Assembly (NCBI RefSeq): GCF_009857445.1
Contig: NZ_WWCN01000009.1
Location: forward strand, 186,001-250,000
Reading direction: 5' to 3'
Length of the DNA stretch: 64,000 nucleotides
Source of the DNA: Duganella flavida
GTDB lineage: Bacteria > Pseudomonadota > Gammaproteobacteria > Burkholderiales > Burkholderiaceae_D
Numbering within the stretch: position 1 is the stretch's first letter; each line of letters opens with the position of its first letter. Positions 42,783 through 51,426 of this stretch are shown piece after piece. The notes under the pieces are model-generated. The model was not told the origin of the DNA. It did not search any database and saw nothing but the letters and a program-made list of their open reading frames with translations. The translations under genes and the position numbers were made by a program.

Positions 42783-44550
42783 ATATCAATCCACATCCGG
42801 CCAGATGCGGCAGGCCATCGACCTGCTGCACCGCGCCGCCCGCCCCGACCAGCACCATCTCGGCTGGGCCATCCTATGGCTGGCCCTCGCCGCGCTGCTG
42901 GAAGTGATGGGGCCCATCATGGGCAAGGCGCTGATCGACGAGCACCTGCTGCCGCACCATCTCGACTGGCCGCGCATGGCCGGCCTGCTGGCCGGCGTGG
43001 TGCTGACCGGCTGGATCGCCAGCGGCTTGCGCTACCTGCAGCTGGTACGCTTGTCTGGCCTCGCCATGCGTTCGGTGATGCGCTTGCGCGAGATGGTCTA
43101 CACCCACGTGCTGCTGCTGCCGATGGCCTTCTTCGACCGCGCCATCACCGGCCAGCTGGTGTCGCGCGTCACCAACGACACCGAAGCGGTAAAGAGCCTG
43201 TACATCCAGGTGCTGTTCGTGATGCTCGATTCAACCATCGTTTTAATCGGCACCATGTGCGCGATGGCGTGGCTGGACTGGCGCCTGATGCTGATCGTAC
43301 TGGCCCTGCTGCCGGCGGTGCTGCTGATCGTCTGGCTGTACCAGCGCTGGAGTGCGCCGGCCGTCACCCGCGCCCGCGCACTCCGCAGCGAGATCAATGG
43401 CCAGATGGCGGAATCCATCGGCGGCATGAGCGTCCTGCAAGCCAATAATGCCGAGCAGCGTTTCGGCCAGCGCTTTGCCAGCACCAACCAGGACCACTAC
43501 ACCGCGCGCCTGTCCGAGCTGCGCGCCAATGCGTGGCTGCTGCGCCCAGCGCTGGACCTGTTCAACATCATCCTGCTGGGCGCCGTGATTTTCATGTTCG
43601 GCCACCGCGAGATGACGGCCACCGAAGTCGGCATCTTGTATGCCTTCATCAGCTATCTCGCGCGCGTGATTGAGCCGCTGATCCAGATCACCATGCAGTT
43701 CAGCCAATTGCAGCAATCAGTAGTGGCCACCGCGCGCGTGGCGACGCTGCTGGATGAAGGCGCGGCGCAGGAACACACGGACCATGCGGTGCACGCCGAA
43801 GCGGCCAACGACAGCAACGCTCCCGCCGTCGCCATCCGCCATCTCAACTTCGCCTACAACGAAGGCCAGCCGGTGCTGCATGATTTGTCGCTCGATATTC
43901 CGCAGGGCGATTTCGTCGGCATCGTCGGCCACACCGGCAGCGGCAAATCGACTTTGCTGTCGCTGCTGCTACGCTTTTATCCAGCGAAGCACGGCAGCAT
44001 CATGGTGCACGGTATGCCGCTCGATGCGATCGACAACGAACGCTTCCGCGCCGAGTTGGGGCTGGTGCCGCAGGACCCGTTCCTGCTGGCCGCCTCCGCG
44101 CGCGAGAACATCGACATGGGCCGCGGCCTGACGCAAGCACAAATCGAAACCGCCGCCCGCGCCGCCCACGCGCACGACTTCATCGCCGCGCTGGACCAAG
44201 GCTACGACACGCCGCTGGGCGAAGGCGGTTCGCGCCTGTCGGTCGGCCAGAAGCAGCTGATCGCCATCGCCCGCGCGCTGGCCGGCACGCCGCGCATCCT
44301 GCTGCTGGACGAAGCCACCTCGCACATCGATTCGCAAACCGAGCAAATCGTGCAGCAGGCGCTGGATGAACTGCGCGGCAAGGTGACGGTGATCGCGATT
44401 GCGCACCGCCTGTCGACCATCCGCGACGCCAATCGCATCATCGTTCTGAATCATGGCCGCATCGCCGAAACCGGGCCGCACGAGCAGCTGATGCAGATCG
44501 ACGGCGGCTTGTATCAACGTCTATATCTTTTGCAACAATTGGCAGCCTGA
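42772..44550 (+). CDS. mdlB: ABC exporter half-transporter, MdlB/SmdB-like
   Basis: A 592-residue fused membrane/ATPase protein and partner of the upstream half-transporter. The transmembrane domain (about 30-320) is followed by an ATPase with Walker A GHTGSGKST, signature LSVGQKQ, a canonical Walker B with catalytic Glu (ILLLDEATSHID) and H-loop AHRLST. Together the two proteins give one degenerate and one working ATP site. The substrate is not known; multidrug or lipid export is usual for the family. Confidence 0.92.
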   Translation: MKPEYQSTSGQMRQAIDLLHRAARPDQHHLGWAILWLALAALLEVMGPIMGKALIDEHLLPHHLDWPRMAGLLAGVVLTGWIASGLRYLQLVRLSGLAMRSVMRLREMVYTHVLLLPMAFFDRAITGQLVSRVTNDTEAVKSLYIQVLFVMLDSTIVLIGTMCAMAWLDWRLMLIVLALLPAVLLIVWLYQRWSAPAVTRARALRSEINGQMAESIGGMSVLQANNAEQRFGQRFASTNQDHYTARLSELRANAWLLRPALDLFNIILLGAVIFMFGHREMTATEVGILYAFISYLARVIEPLIQITMQFSQLQQSVVATARVATLLDEGAAQEHTDHAVHAEAANDSNAPAVAIRHLNFAYNEGQPVLHDLSLDIPQGDFVGIVGHTGSGKSTLLSLLLRFYPAKHGSIMVHGMPLDAIDNERFRAELGLVPQDPFLLAASARENIDMGRGLTQAQIETAARAAHAHDFIAALDQGYDTPLGEGGSRLSVGQKQLIAIARALAGTPRILLLDEATSHIDSQTEQIVQQALDELRGKVTVIAIAHRLSTIRDANRIIVLNHGRIAETGPHEQLMQIDGGLYQRLYLLQQLAA

Positions 44551-44590
44551 GGGCTGGTAAAAGGCCGCTGGAGGCCAGTAAATCTGTGCA

Positions 44591-44682
44591 TTTTGCGCAA
44601 AAATTAAGCTAGCTTGAGGCTTTCTCGTCTGCAACAGGCATATAATTGTCTAGACATTGCAAGGCACTCCGGGGGCGTCAAG
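44591..44682 (+). promoter_or_regulatory. Promoter region of the TPR-GGDEF gene
   Basis: A 12-bp palindrome TTTTGCGCAAAA (44591-44602) is followed by a consensus -10 box TATAAT (44641-44646). A TTGAGG at 44614 could be a -35 but the 21-base spacing is long. The -10 box lies inside the 5' extension of the open frame, which argues that translation starts downstream of it. Confidence 0.5.
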
Positions 44683-46791
44683 TTGGCAGGTTCTAGAAAT
44701 GGCGGATGGTGGCAAACGAAACGGCGGGCCTTGGTTGTCGCCGTCGCGTTGACGCTGGCCCCTGCTCTGGCGCTGGCCCAGGCCACGCTCGACGACCGCA
44801 TCCTCGACATCCGCGAGCAAAGCCGCTTCGTGCCAGACAAGGCGCTGGCGCAGCTGCTCAAACTGCAGCCGGAACTGGCTGCCGCACCGTCCAACACCCG
44901 CGCCGAATTCCTCAGCCAGATGAGCGCCGCGCGCATGCGCCTCGGCCAGAACGACATCGCCATGGAGACGGCCGAACAGGTCATCTCCTTCGGCAAATCG
45001 CTGCACGATAACGCCATCGTCGCCAAGGGCATGCTGGCCAAGGCCTATGTGCTGTCGGCGCAGGCCGATGTCGAAACAGCGCACCGCATCGCCTTCGACG
45101 CCGAGAAGCTGGCGCTCGCCACCACCGACACTGCGCTCAAGGTGCAGGCCACCATCACTGCCGGGCAAAGCTACGCGGAGCAAGGCAACTTCCCTGCAGC
45201 GCTGGTCAAGCTGCAGCACGCGGTCGACATGGCGCGTCCGCCGACGGGTGACGCCATCAGCCTGGTGGCGGCGCTGAATGCGCTGGCCACACTGCACGTG
45301 CAGATGAAGGAGTACGAGAGCGCTTCCGAAACACTGGACGAGCTGCTGGCAGAAACGGAAAAACTCAAATCGCCCGGCCGCATGTCAATGGCGAAGAATA
45401 CCGAGTACGCGCTGTCGATCGATTCGGGGCAGCCGAAGCGCGCCTTGCGCGCGCTGCTGCAAAGCCTGGACCTTGAACGCAAGATGGGCGCCGAACGCAT
45501 GGTCGGCATCACGCTGGTCAACCTGGCCGACAGCTACCTGAAAGAGCACGACTACGCACGCGCTGCGCAGTACGCGCAGGATGCGCTGCGCTCCACCGAG
45601 CAGACCAAGGATAAATCCGCCGAGGCGACAGCGCGCATCAACCTCGGGCAGGCTTACCTCGGCATGGGCCGGCTGGCCGAAGGCAAGAAGCATTACGAAG
45701 CCGGCATGACGCGCTACGAGCAGGAAAACAACCGGCCCGATTTACAAGCGGCCCTGCGCGAATATGGCGAAGCGCTGGAACGCGCCGGTGACCTGGCCGG
45801 TGCAGTATCGGCTTATCACCGCGAGCGCGCGATCTCCAATGAGCTGTTTGAAAAGCGCCGCCAGCAAGCCATGCTGGAACTGCAGGAAAAATACGAGACC
45901 GAGAAGAAGCAGCGCCAGATCGAACTGCTAAGCCGCGAGAACCAGGTCAAAGGTACGGAAATCGACAACCGCCGTTTGCAGCAGCGCGTGTGGTGGCTGC
46001 TGGCGTTGGTGTTTGCGCTAGCCGCTGCGGTGGTCGGGCTGTTGTACCGCAAGGTGCGGCACACCAACGCGCAGCTGGAGGTGAAGAACCTGGAACTGAA
46101 AGCACAGTCCACGCTCGATCCATTGACCTCGCTGTACAACCGCCGCCACTTCCAGGAATTCATGCGCGGCTTGAATATGCAGGAAAAGCGTTCCGACGAT
46201 ATCGTCGGTGCGCTGTTCCTGCTGGACGTCGACCACTTCAAGCATATCAACGACAACTACGGCCACGCGGCCGGCGATGCGGTACTGAAGATGATCGCCG
46301 AGAACCTCCGCATCGCGCTACGCGAGACCGACATGATCGTGCGCTGGGGCGGCGAAGAATTCCTCGCCTTTCTGCCGGCCATACCGCGCCATGGCGTGGA
46401 TGAAGTAGCGCGCCGGATTTTGACGGGCATCTCGTCACAGTCGTTGAAATACCAGGAGCACCAGATTTCGGTGAATGTGTCGGTGGGCTTCTCGCCGTTC
46501 CCGCTGGTGCCGGGCGGCGAGCCGCTGCCTTGGGAGCGCGCGGTGAATCTGGTCGACATGGCGCTGTATCTGGCCAAAGCGCATGGCCGCAATCGCGCTT
46601 ACGGTGTACGCGGTTTCTCAAACTTCCACCTGACTTCAATGGAAGTGATTGAGCAGGACCTGGAACGCGCGTGGCGCGGCGGCTTTGTGGATTTAAGCGT
46701 GGTGCTGGGCGGCGATCCGGGCACACACCCGACCACGCCGACCGAGCACACCAACGTGGTCTCCATCAAGCAGGCCACGCAGAAGCACTGA
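44683..46791 (+). CDS. Exported TPR-GGDEF diguanylate cyclase
   Basis: About 702 residues. A signal peptide (RRALVVAVALTLAPALALAQA) is followed by a periplasmic array of TPR-like repeats (about 35-380), a coiled coil, a transmembrane helix (WWLLALVFALAAAVVGLLY, about 442-460), a second coiled coil and a GGDEF domain with RWGGEEF and the inhibitory site RETD. It should make c-di-GMP in response to a periplasmic partner. The start is uncertain: TTG 44683 is chosen since GGGGG lies 8 bases before it; the longest frame opens at TTG 44614, upstream of a TATAAT box. Confidence 0.85.
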   Translation: MAGSRNGGWWQTKRRALVVAVALTLAPALALAQATLDDRILDIREQSRFVPDKALAQLLKLQPELAAAPSNTRAEFLSQMSAARMRLGQNDIAMETAEQVISFGKSLHDNAIVAKGMLAKAYVLSAQADVETAHRIAFDAEKLALATTDTALKVQATITAGQSYAEQGNFPAALVKLQHAVDMARPPTGDAISLVAALNALATLHVQMKEYESASETLDELLAETEKLKSPGRMSMAKNTEYALSIDSGQPKRALRALLQSLDLERKMGAERMVGITLVNLADSYLKEHDYARAAQYAQDALRSTEQTKDKSAEATARINLGQAYLGMGRLAEGKKHYEAGMTRYEQENNRPDLQAALREYGEALERAGDLAGAVSAYHRERAISNELFEKRRQQAMLELQEKYETEKKQRQIELLSRENQVKGTEIDNRRLQQRVWWLLALVFALAAAVVGLLYRKVRHTNAQLEVKNLELKAQSTLDPLTSLYNRRHFQEFMRGLNMQEKRSDDIVGALFLLDVDHFKHINDNYGHAAGDAVLKMIAENLRIALRETDMIVRWGGEEFLAFLPAIPRHGVDEVARRILTGISSQSLKYQEHQISVNVSVGFSPFPLVPGGEPLPWERAVNLVDMALYLAKAHGRNRAYGVRGFSNFHLTSMEVIEQDLERAWRGGFVDLSVVLGGDPGTHPTTPTEHTNVVSIKQATQKH

Positions 46792-47064
46792 TTATTTTTT
46801 CTCGTCTTTTTTCGAATCGCGCTCGTCGGCAGCGGCCTCGATCTTCTGGCCCGCCTCCTCCAGCTTGCGACCGGCTTCCTTGCTGGCTTCGTTGAGTTTA
46901 TCGCTGGCGCGCTGGACCGAGTTATCCAGCTTCTGGCCAGCCTGCTCAGTGGCTTGATCCAGTTTGCGACCCGCGCGTTCCGCCGGACCGGCTTCGCTCG
47001 GATCTTTCTTCTGACAACCGCCCAGCAGCGCCAGCGCGGCCAACATCATCACCAGATAACGCAT
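46792..47064 (-). CDS. Small amphipathic-repeat lipoprotein
   Basis: A 90-residue lipoprotein. Lipobox LLGGC gives a mature Cys at about 17, followed by a highly charged helical region built from repeats of about 11 residues (AGRKLDQATEQ, AGQKLDNSVQR, ASDKLNEASKE, AGRKLEEAGQK), similar to LEA/apolipophorin-like envelope proteins. It ends in KKDEKK. The function is unknown; such proteins may stabilise the envelope under stress. It is convergent with the TPR-GGDEF gene and starts after AGGAG. Confidence 0.82.
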   Translation of the reverse strand: MRYLVMMLAALALLGGCQKKDPSEAGPAERAGRKLDQATEQAGQKLDNSVQRASDKLNEASKEAGRKLEEAGQKIEAAADERDSKKDEKK

Positions 47065-47129
47065 AAAATCTCCTGAAAGAATGAGTTCTTTCCACGAGCA
47101 TACAACGTCCCGGCCACCGGCAGCGCACG

Positions 47130-47582
47130 TTATTCGGCGACGATTTTCTTTGGCGGTGCTGGCGGCGCGAAGTCGATGGTTTCGGATTGGGGCGCGCTGT
47201 CGAGGGCGTCGGATTTTTCCAGCCAGGTCATCAGCTTTTCCATGCGGCGAATCAGGATGCCTTTGTTGCTGATGTAGCCTACTTGCTCGAAATTCTCCGG
47301 CTTGCTGACCATCTTGGACACGGTCGGCAGGTTTTCCGCCAGCCGTTCAAACGCCTTGCGCGCTTTTTGCTCCCATTTGACGAGGTTGGACTCGTTGAAA
47401 CGGTTGCTTTCGTAGTAGATGGTTAAGGTTCTGTCATGGTTGCCATAGCCGACGATAGCCGCGCCCATGCGCACGGCATCCAGCACATCACCCTTGATCG
47501 CCGCGGTCGGCACAAACAACGCTGCGCGCCCGGTGATATCCGGTCGCTCCAGCGGCAAATCCTGTCCCATTAATACGGTCAT
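47130..47582 (-). CDS. Conserved-looking cytoplasmic protein of unknown function
   Basis: About 150 residues with no signal peptide. I do not recognise the family. It has an N-terminal alpha/beta segment (RAALFVPTAAIKGDVLDAVRMGAAIVGYG), a helical C-terminal half (KWEQKARKAFERLAENL) and a Pro/Ala-rich end. ATG 47582 (MTVLMGQDL) is chosen since AGGAAG lies 4 bases upstream; another in-frame ATG is at 47606. The neighbours do not suggest a role. Confidence 0.68.
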   Translation of the reverse strand: MTVLMGQDLPLERPDITGRAALFVPTAAIKGDVLDAVRMGAAIVGYGNHDRTLTIYYESNRFNESNLVKWEQKARKAFERLAENLPTVSKMVSKPENFEQVGYISNKGILIRRMEKLMTWLEKSDALDSAPQSETIDFAPPAPPKKIVAE

Positions 47583-47720
47583 CTTGCTTCCTGTTGTTAT
47601 TGCCATGAAGTTGCTGGTAGGCTATTTTTTAATTCTATATCGCTGTTCAGGGCATTACAAGGAGAAAGCGCAGGCAGGCCACCCCTTATAATGCAGGCTG
47701 ATCCATCTGAGCCACGCATT

Positions 47721-48749
47721 ATGACGTCCACCCTGCCCCCATCCACAGTCGATAGCGCCGAACGCAACCTGCGCGACACCCTGAACCACGCCATCGAGCA
47801 CCGGGCGCCGCATGCCGCGCTGATCGTCTATGACACCCGCACCGAGCTGAATCGCGTGCTGACCGAGGCCTATCGCCGCGTGGTGCCGGATGCACAGTTC
47901 ATCGATTTCGACAGCGTGGAACCGGCTGCGATCCTGGCTATTTTCGAGCGCATGCAGGCTGGTGATCTGGTGGTGCTGGTACAGTCGAGCAGCTTCCGCA
48001 TGGACGCCTACCGCATTCGCATTGAATTGTTCAAGCGCGGGCTGAAGGTAATCGAGCATGTGCACTTATCGCGCATGCCCGGCGAGCAGGGACTGCATTA
48101 CATCGATTCGCTGGCTTATGACCCGTCCTACTACCGTGGCGTGGGCCATGCATTGAAGGCGCGCATCGACAACGCGCAGCAGGGCGTGGTCGATAGCGGC
48201 AATGGCGAGCGGCTGGTATTTGCCTCGCCGTTCGAATCGGCCAAGCTGAATATCGGCGATTACAGCGGCATGACCAATGTCGGCGGCCAGTTCCCGCTGG
48301 GTGAAGTGTTCACCGAGGCGCAGGATCTGGAAGCGGTGAGTGGACGCGCGCGCATCTTCGTGTTTGGCGATACCAAATTCATGGTCAATCGTCCTGAAAC
48401 GCCGATCACCATCATCGTCGAAAAAGGCCGTGTGGTGGGGACGGAAAACAGCACGCCGGAGTTTGAGAATATGCTATCCATCATCCGCGAGCATGAAGGT
48501 GAAGTATGGCTGCGTGAACTGGGCTTCGGCATGAACCGCGCGTTCTCACGCGAACGCATGGTGGACGACATTGGGACCTATGAACGCATGTGCGGCATCC
48601 ACCTGTCGCTGGGCGCCAAGCATGGCGTCTACACCAAGCCCCAGCTCAAACGCAAAGACGCCCGCTTCCACATCGACGTCTTCGCCGTCACCGAAGGCGT
48701 CTACCTCGACGACCAGCGCGTCTACCAGAACGGCGCCTGGCAGATCTAA
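47721..48749 (+). CDS. M29-like metallo-aminopeptidase family protein
   Basis: A 342-residue protein whose C-terminal half keeps residues expected of the M29 aminopeptidase fold: WLRELGFGMN (Glu), GIHLSLGAKH (His) and FHIDVF (His-x-Asp). The same fold includes 2,5-dihydroxypyridine dioxygenases, so peptidase activity is not certain. ATG 47721 (MTSTLPPS) is chosen; the ATG at 47691 lies in a TATAAT sequence (47687-47692) that is a probable -10 box. Confidence 0.7.
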   Translation: MTSTLPPSTVDSAERNLRDTLNHAIEHRAPHAALIVYDTRTELNRVLTEAYRRVVPDAQFIDFDSVEPAAILAIFERMQAGDLVVLVQSSSFRMDAYRIRIELFKRGLKVIEHVHLSRMPGEQGLHYIDSLAYDPSYYRGVGHALKARIDNAQQGVVDSGNGERLVFASPFESAKLNIGDYSGMTNVGGQFPLGEVFTEAQDLEAVSGRARIFVFGDTKFMVNRPETPITIIVEKGRVVGTENSTPEFENMLSIIREHEGEVWLRELGFGMNRAFSRERMVDDIGTYERMCGIHLSLGAKHGVYTKPQLKRKDARFHIDVFAVTEGVYLDDQRVYQNGAWQI

Positions 48750-49672
48750 ACTTTAGCCGCCCCAAGTTCTCGGTCCCACGGCGGGACCGGGTGGTATTCG
48801 GCGATCAGGAAGTCGATCAGGGCACGCACTTTCGGCGACGTTTTGCGGCTGGCAGGGTATAAGGCGCTCAGATGGTTCAGTGGCAGCTCCCAATCGCTCA
48901 GAACTGGCACCAGCGTGCCCTCTTTCAAGCTGCGCCACGCTAAGAACGTGGTGTTGTAGACGATGCCCAGTCCGCGCTGAGCGGCTTGGTGTAGCACTAG
49001 TCCATTGTTGGCGGTGAAGGCAACGGGGACGCGCACGGTTTGCTGCTCTTCGCCGCGCGTGAAGTGCCATTGGGTGCCGTCGGTCAGGTGGCTGAAGTGC
49101 AGGCAGCGGTGCTGCTGCAAATCCTGCGGCGTTTGCGGTACGCCGTACCGTGCCAGATAAGCTGGCGATGCACACAGCACGCCGCGGCACGGCGCCAATG
49201 GCCGCATCGCCAGCGCATGCACGTCCGGTATCCCGCCCACCCGTATCGTCAAATCAAAACCATGCTCAATCGGATCGAGCAGCGCATCGTCTACGTACAG
49301 CATCGGCTCCAGCTTCGGATGCAGCAGCGCGAAGCGCGCCACGGCATCGGCCAGCCACTCGCTGCCGAAACTCGACGGCGCCTGTATCCGCAACGGCCCG
49401 GCCAGATCATCGCCGGTTTGCGCCACCACCCGCGCCGCTTCCTGCGCTTGCGCCACGGTCGCCATGCACGGCGCCAGATACGCTTGCCCAACGTCGGTCA
49501 AACTCACCTCGCGCGTGGAGCGATGCAGCAGGCGCGCTTGCAGTTTCTCTTCCAGTTGCAGGATATGTTTGCTGACCATCGCCCGCGTTAGTCCAAGGCG
49601 TCGTCCGGCCTCGCTAAAACTGCGCTGCCGTGCCACCTCGACAAAAATCTCCATTGCCCGTAACTGATCCAT
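48746..49672 (-). CDS. LysR-family transcriptional regulator
   Basis: A 308-residue LysR regulator. The winged helix-turn-helix (about 1-60, FSEAGRRLGLTRAMVSKHI) is followed by a substrate-binding domain. The AMEIFVEVARQRSF opening puts it in the CrgA/DmlR-like subgroup common in Burkholderiales. It is divergent from the PhyH dioxygenase gene, 99 bases apart, so that pair is the likely target. Its 3' end overlaps the M29-like gene by 4 bases. Confidence 0.92.
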   Translation of the reverse strand: MDQLRAMEIFVEVARQRSFSEAGRRLGLTRAMVSKHILQLEEKLQARLLHRSTREVSLTDVGQAYLAPCMATVAQAQEAARVVAQTGDDLAGPLRIQAPSSFGSEWLADAVARFALLHPKLEPMLYVDDALLDPIEHGFDLTIRVGGIPDVHALAMRPLAPCRGVLCASPAYLARYGVPQTPQDLQQHRCLHFSHLTDGTQWHFTRGEEQQTVRVPVAFTANNGLVLHQAAQRGLGIVYNTTFLAWRSLKEGTLVPVLSDWELPLNHLSALYPASRKTSPKVRALIDFLIAEYHPVPPWDRELGAAKV

Positions 49673-49771
49673 GATCCGATTGTCTTCATTTCAGCGACAA
49701 TGTGTCAACCTTTTTCCGATGTCAGTCGCTGTAAAATGGCACGCATCGAATATCCCATGATGGAGCCGGAA

Positions 49772-50611
49772 ATGCTGACAGAAGCACAAAAACAACAATA
49801 TCAACGCGATGGTTTCATCGTTATCCCCGGCTTCAAGAGCCCTGAAGAAATCGCCGCCCTGCGCGCCCGCGCTGCGCAGATTGTCAACGATTTCGATCCT
49901 GCCACCCAATCCGGCATCTTCAGCACCATCGAGCAGGAAAAGACCACCGACGACTATTTCCTCGGCTCCGACAACACCATCCGCTGCTTCTTCGAGGAAG
50001 AAGCCTTCGGCCCGGACGGCCAGCTGAAACAGGCCAAGGAACTGTCGATCAACAAAATCGGCCACGCCATGCACGATCTCGATCCAGCCTTCCGCGCCTT
50101 CACGCAAGACGCCCGCCTTGAAGAACTGGCGCGCGAAATCGGCCTGTCCGATCCCAAGGTCTGGCAATCGATGTACATCTTCAAGCAGCCCGGCATCGGC
50201 GGCGAAGTGCGCTGGCACCAGGACGCCACCTACTTCGACACCGATCCAGTCAGCGTCACCACCTTCTGGTTCGCGCTGGAAGACGCCACGCTGGACAACG
50301 GCTGCATGTGGGCCGAACCGGGCGGCCATCGCGGCCCGATGCGCGAACGCTTCCTGCGCAACGGCGACGACGTGCGCATGGAAAAACTCAGCGACATGCC
50401 ATGGCCCGACAACAGCACCGCCGTGCCGCTCGAATGCAAGGCCGGTAGCCTGGTATGCTTCCACGGCCTGCTGCCGCACTACAGCGCGCCGAACCGCTCG
50501 CCGGTATCGCGCCACGCCTACACGCTGCACGTGACCGACGGCGCGACGAAGTACTCGCCGCAAAACTGGATCCAGCGCGACGACAAGCTGCCGGCGCGAG
50601 GCTTCCTGTAA
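49772..50611 (+). CDS. Phytanoyl-CoA dioxygenase (PhyH) family oxygenase
   Basis: A 279-residue Fe(II)/2-oxoglutarate-dependent oxygenase of the PhyH family. Iron ligands are the HxD pair in RWHQDATYF and the distal His in HGLLPHYSAPNRS, followed by SRHAYTLH, whose Arg fits 2-oxoglutarate binding. The native substrate is unknown. ATG 49772 (MLTEAQKQQY) is chosen for GGAGCCGGAA upstream, though ATGs at 49736 and 49757 are in frame. Its TAA overlaps the ATG of the next gene (TAATG), so both act together. Confidence 0.88.
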   Translation: MLTEAQKQQYQRDGFIVIPGFKSPEEIAALRARAAQIVNDFDPATQSGIFSTIEQEKTTDDYFLGSDNTIRCFFEEEAFGPDGQLKQAKELSINKIGHAMHDLDPAFRAFTQDARLEELAREIGLSDPKVWQSMYIFKQPGIGGEVRWHQDATYFDTDPVSVTTFWFALEDATLDNGCMWAEPGGHRGPMRERFLRNGDDVRMEKLSDMPWPDNSTAVPLECKAGSLVCFHGLLPHYSAPNRSPVSRHAYTLHVTDGATKYSPQNWIQRDDKLPARGFL

Positions 50612-51426
50612 TGCAGATTCAAATCTTCGCCGCCCACTGGGGCCACCACGAACTGGCACCGCAAGTCTTCATCGACCGCGCCAAGGCCGCCGGCTTTGAC
50701 GGTATCGAAATGTCGCTGCCGCTGGACGCCGCCGCACGCGACGACTGGACCAGCCGTATCGCCGACGCAGGTTTGGCGCTGATCGTCGGCCAATGGGAGA
50801 CTGTCTTCCACAAGGATTTCGCACCGCACAAGGCCGCGCTGGCCGAACTGCTGCACAACGCCTGCGCCGCCAAGCCGCTGCACATCAATTCGCAGACCGG
50901 CAAGGACTTCTTCACCCCGCAGCAAAACCGCGAACTGCTTGACCTCGCCGACGACATCTCGCGCCAGCACGACGTGCCGATTTATCACGAGATCCACCGC
51001 AGCCGTTTCAGCGGCCATCCGATGCTGTTGCTGCCTTACCTGCAGCAGATGCCCAACCTGCACCTGACTGCCGACCTGTCCCACTGGTGCTGCGTGTGCG
51101 AGACGCTGCTGGAAGACCAGCCGGAAACGCTGGCCAAAACGCTGCCGCATGTGCGTCACATCCACGCCCGCGTCGGTCATGCACAAGGTCCGCAAGTGGC
51201 CGACTTCCGCGCGCCGGAATCGCAGGCCGCGCTGGAAGCGCATTTGTCGTGGTGGGATGAAGTGATACGCCTGCGCCGCGAAGCCGGTGCCGAGCGCATG
51301 ACGCTGACGCCAGAATTTGGCCCGGTGCCATACACGCAAACGCTTCCTTACACGCAGAAGGAAGTATCGAACGCGTGGGAACTGAACGTCGCCATGCTGG
51401 CACTGCTGCGCCAGCGCTACGCCTGA
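50611..51426 (+). CDS. TIM-barrel sugar isomerase/epimerase-like protein
   Basis: A 271-residue xylose isomerase-like TIM barrel (AP endonuclease 2 superfamily). Typical features are GFDGIEMSLPLD, the metal-type HINSQTGKDF, YHEIHRSRF, LTADLSHWC and ARVGHAQGPQ, and TLTPEFGPVPY. It is translationally coupled to the PhyH oxygenase; such pairs suggest a small catabolic or modification pathway for a sugar or polyol-like compound, possibly controlled by the divergent LysR protein. The substrate is not known. Confidence 0.85.
   Translation: MQIQIFAAHWGHHELAPQVFIDRAKAAGFDGIEMSLPLDAAARDDWTSRIADAGLALIVGQWETVFHKDFAPHKAALAELLHNACAAKPLHINSQTGKDFFTPQQNRELLDLADDISRQHDVPIYHEIHRSRFSGHPMLLLPYLQQMPNLHLTADLSHWCCVCETLLEDQPETLAKTLPHVRHIHARVGHAQGPQVADFRAPESQAALEAHLSWWDEVIRLRREAGAERMTLTPEFGPVPYTQTLPYTQKEVSNAWELNVAMLALLRQRYA

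Noticed and set aside
44614..44682. TTG start at 44614 for the TPR-GGDEF protein
   Set aside because: A consensus TATAAT box lies inside this extension and the signal peptide would be placed more than 35 residues from the N-terminus.
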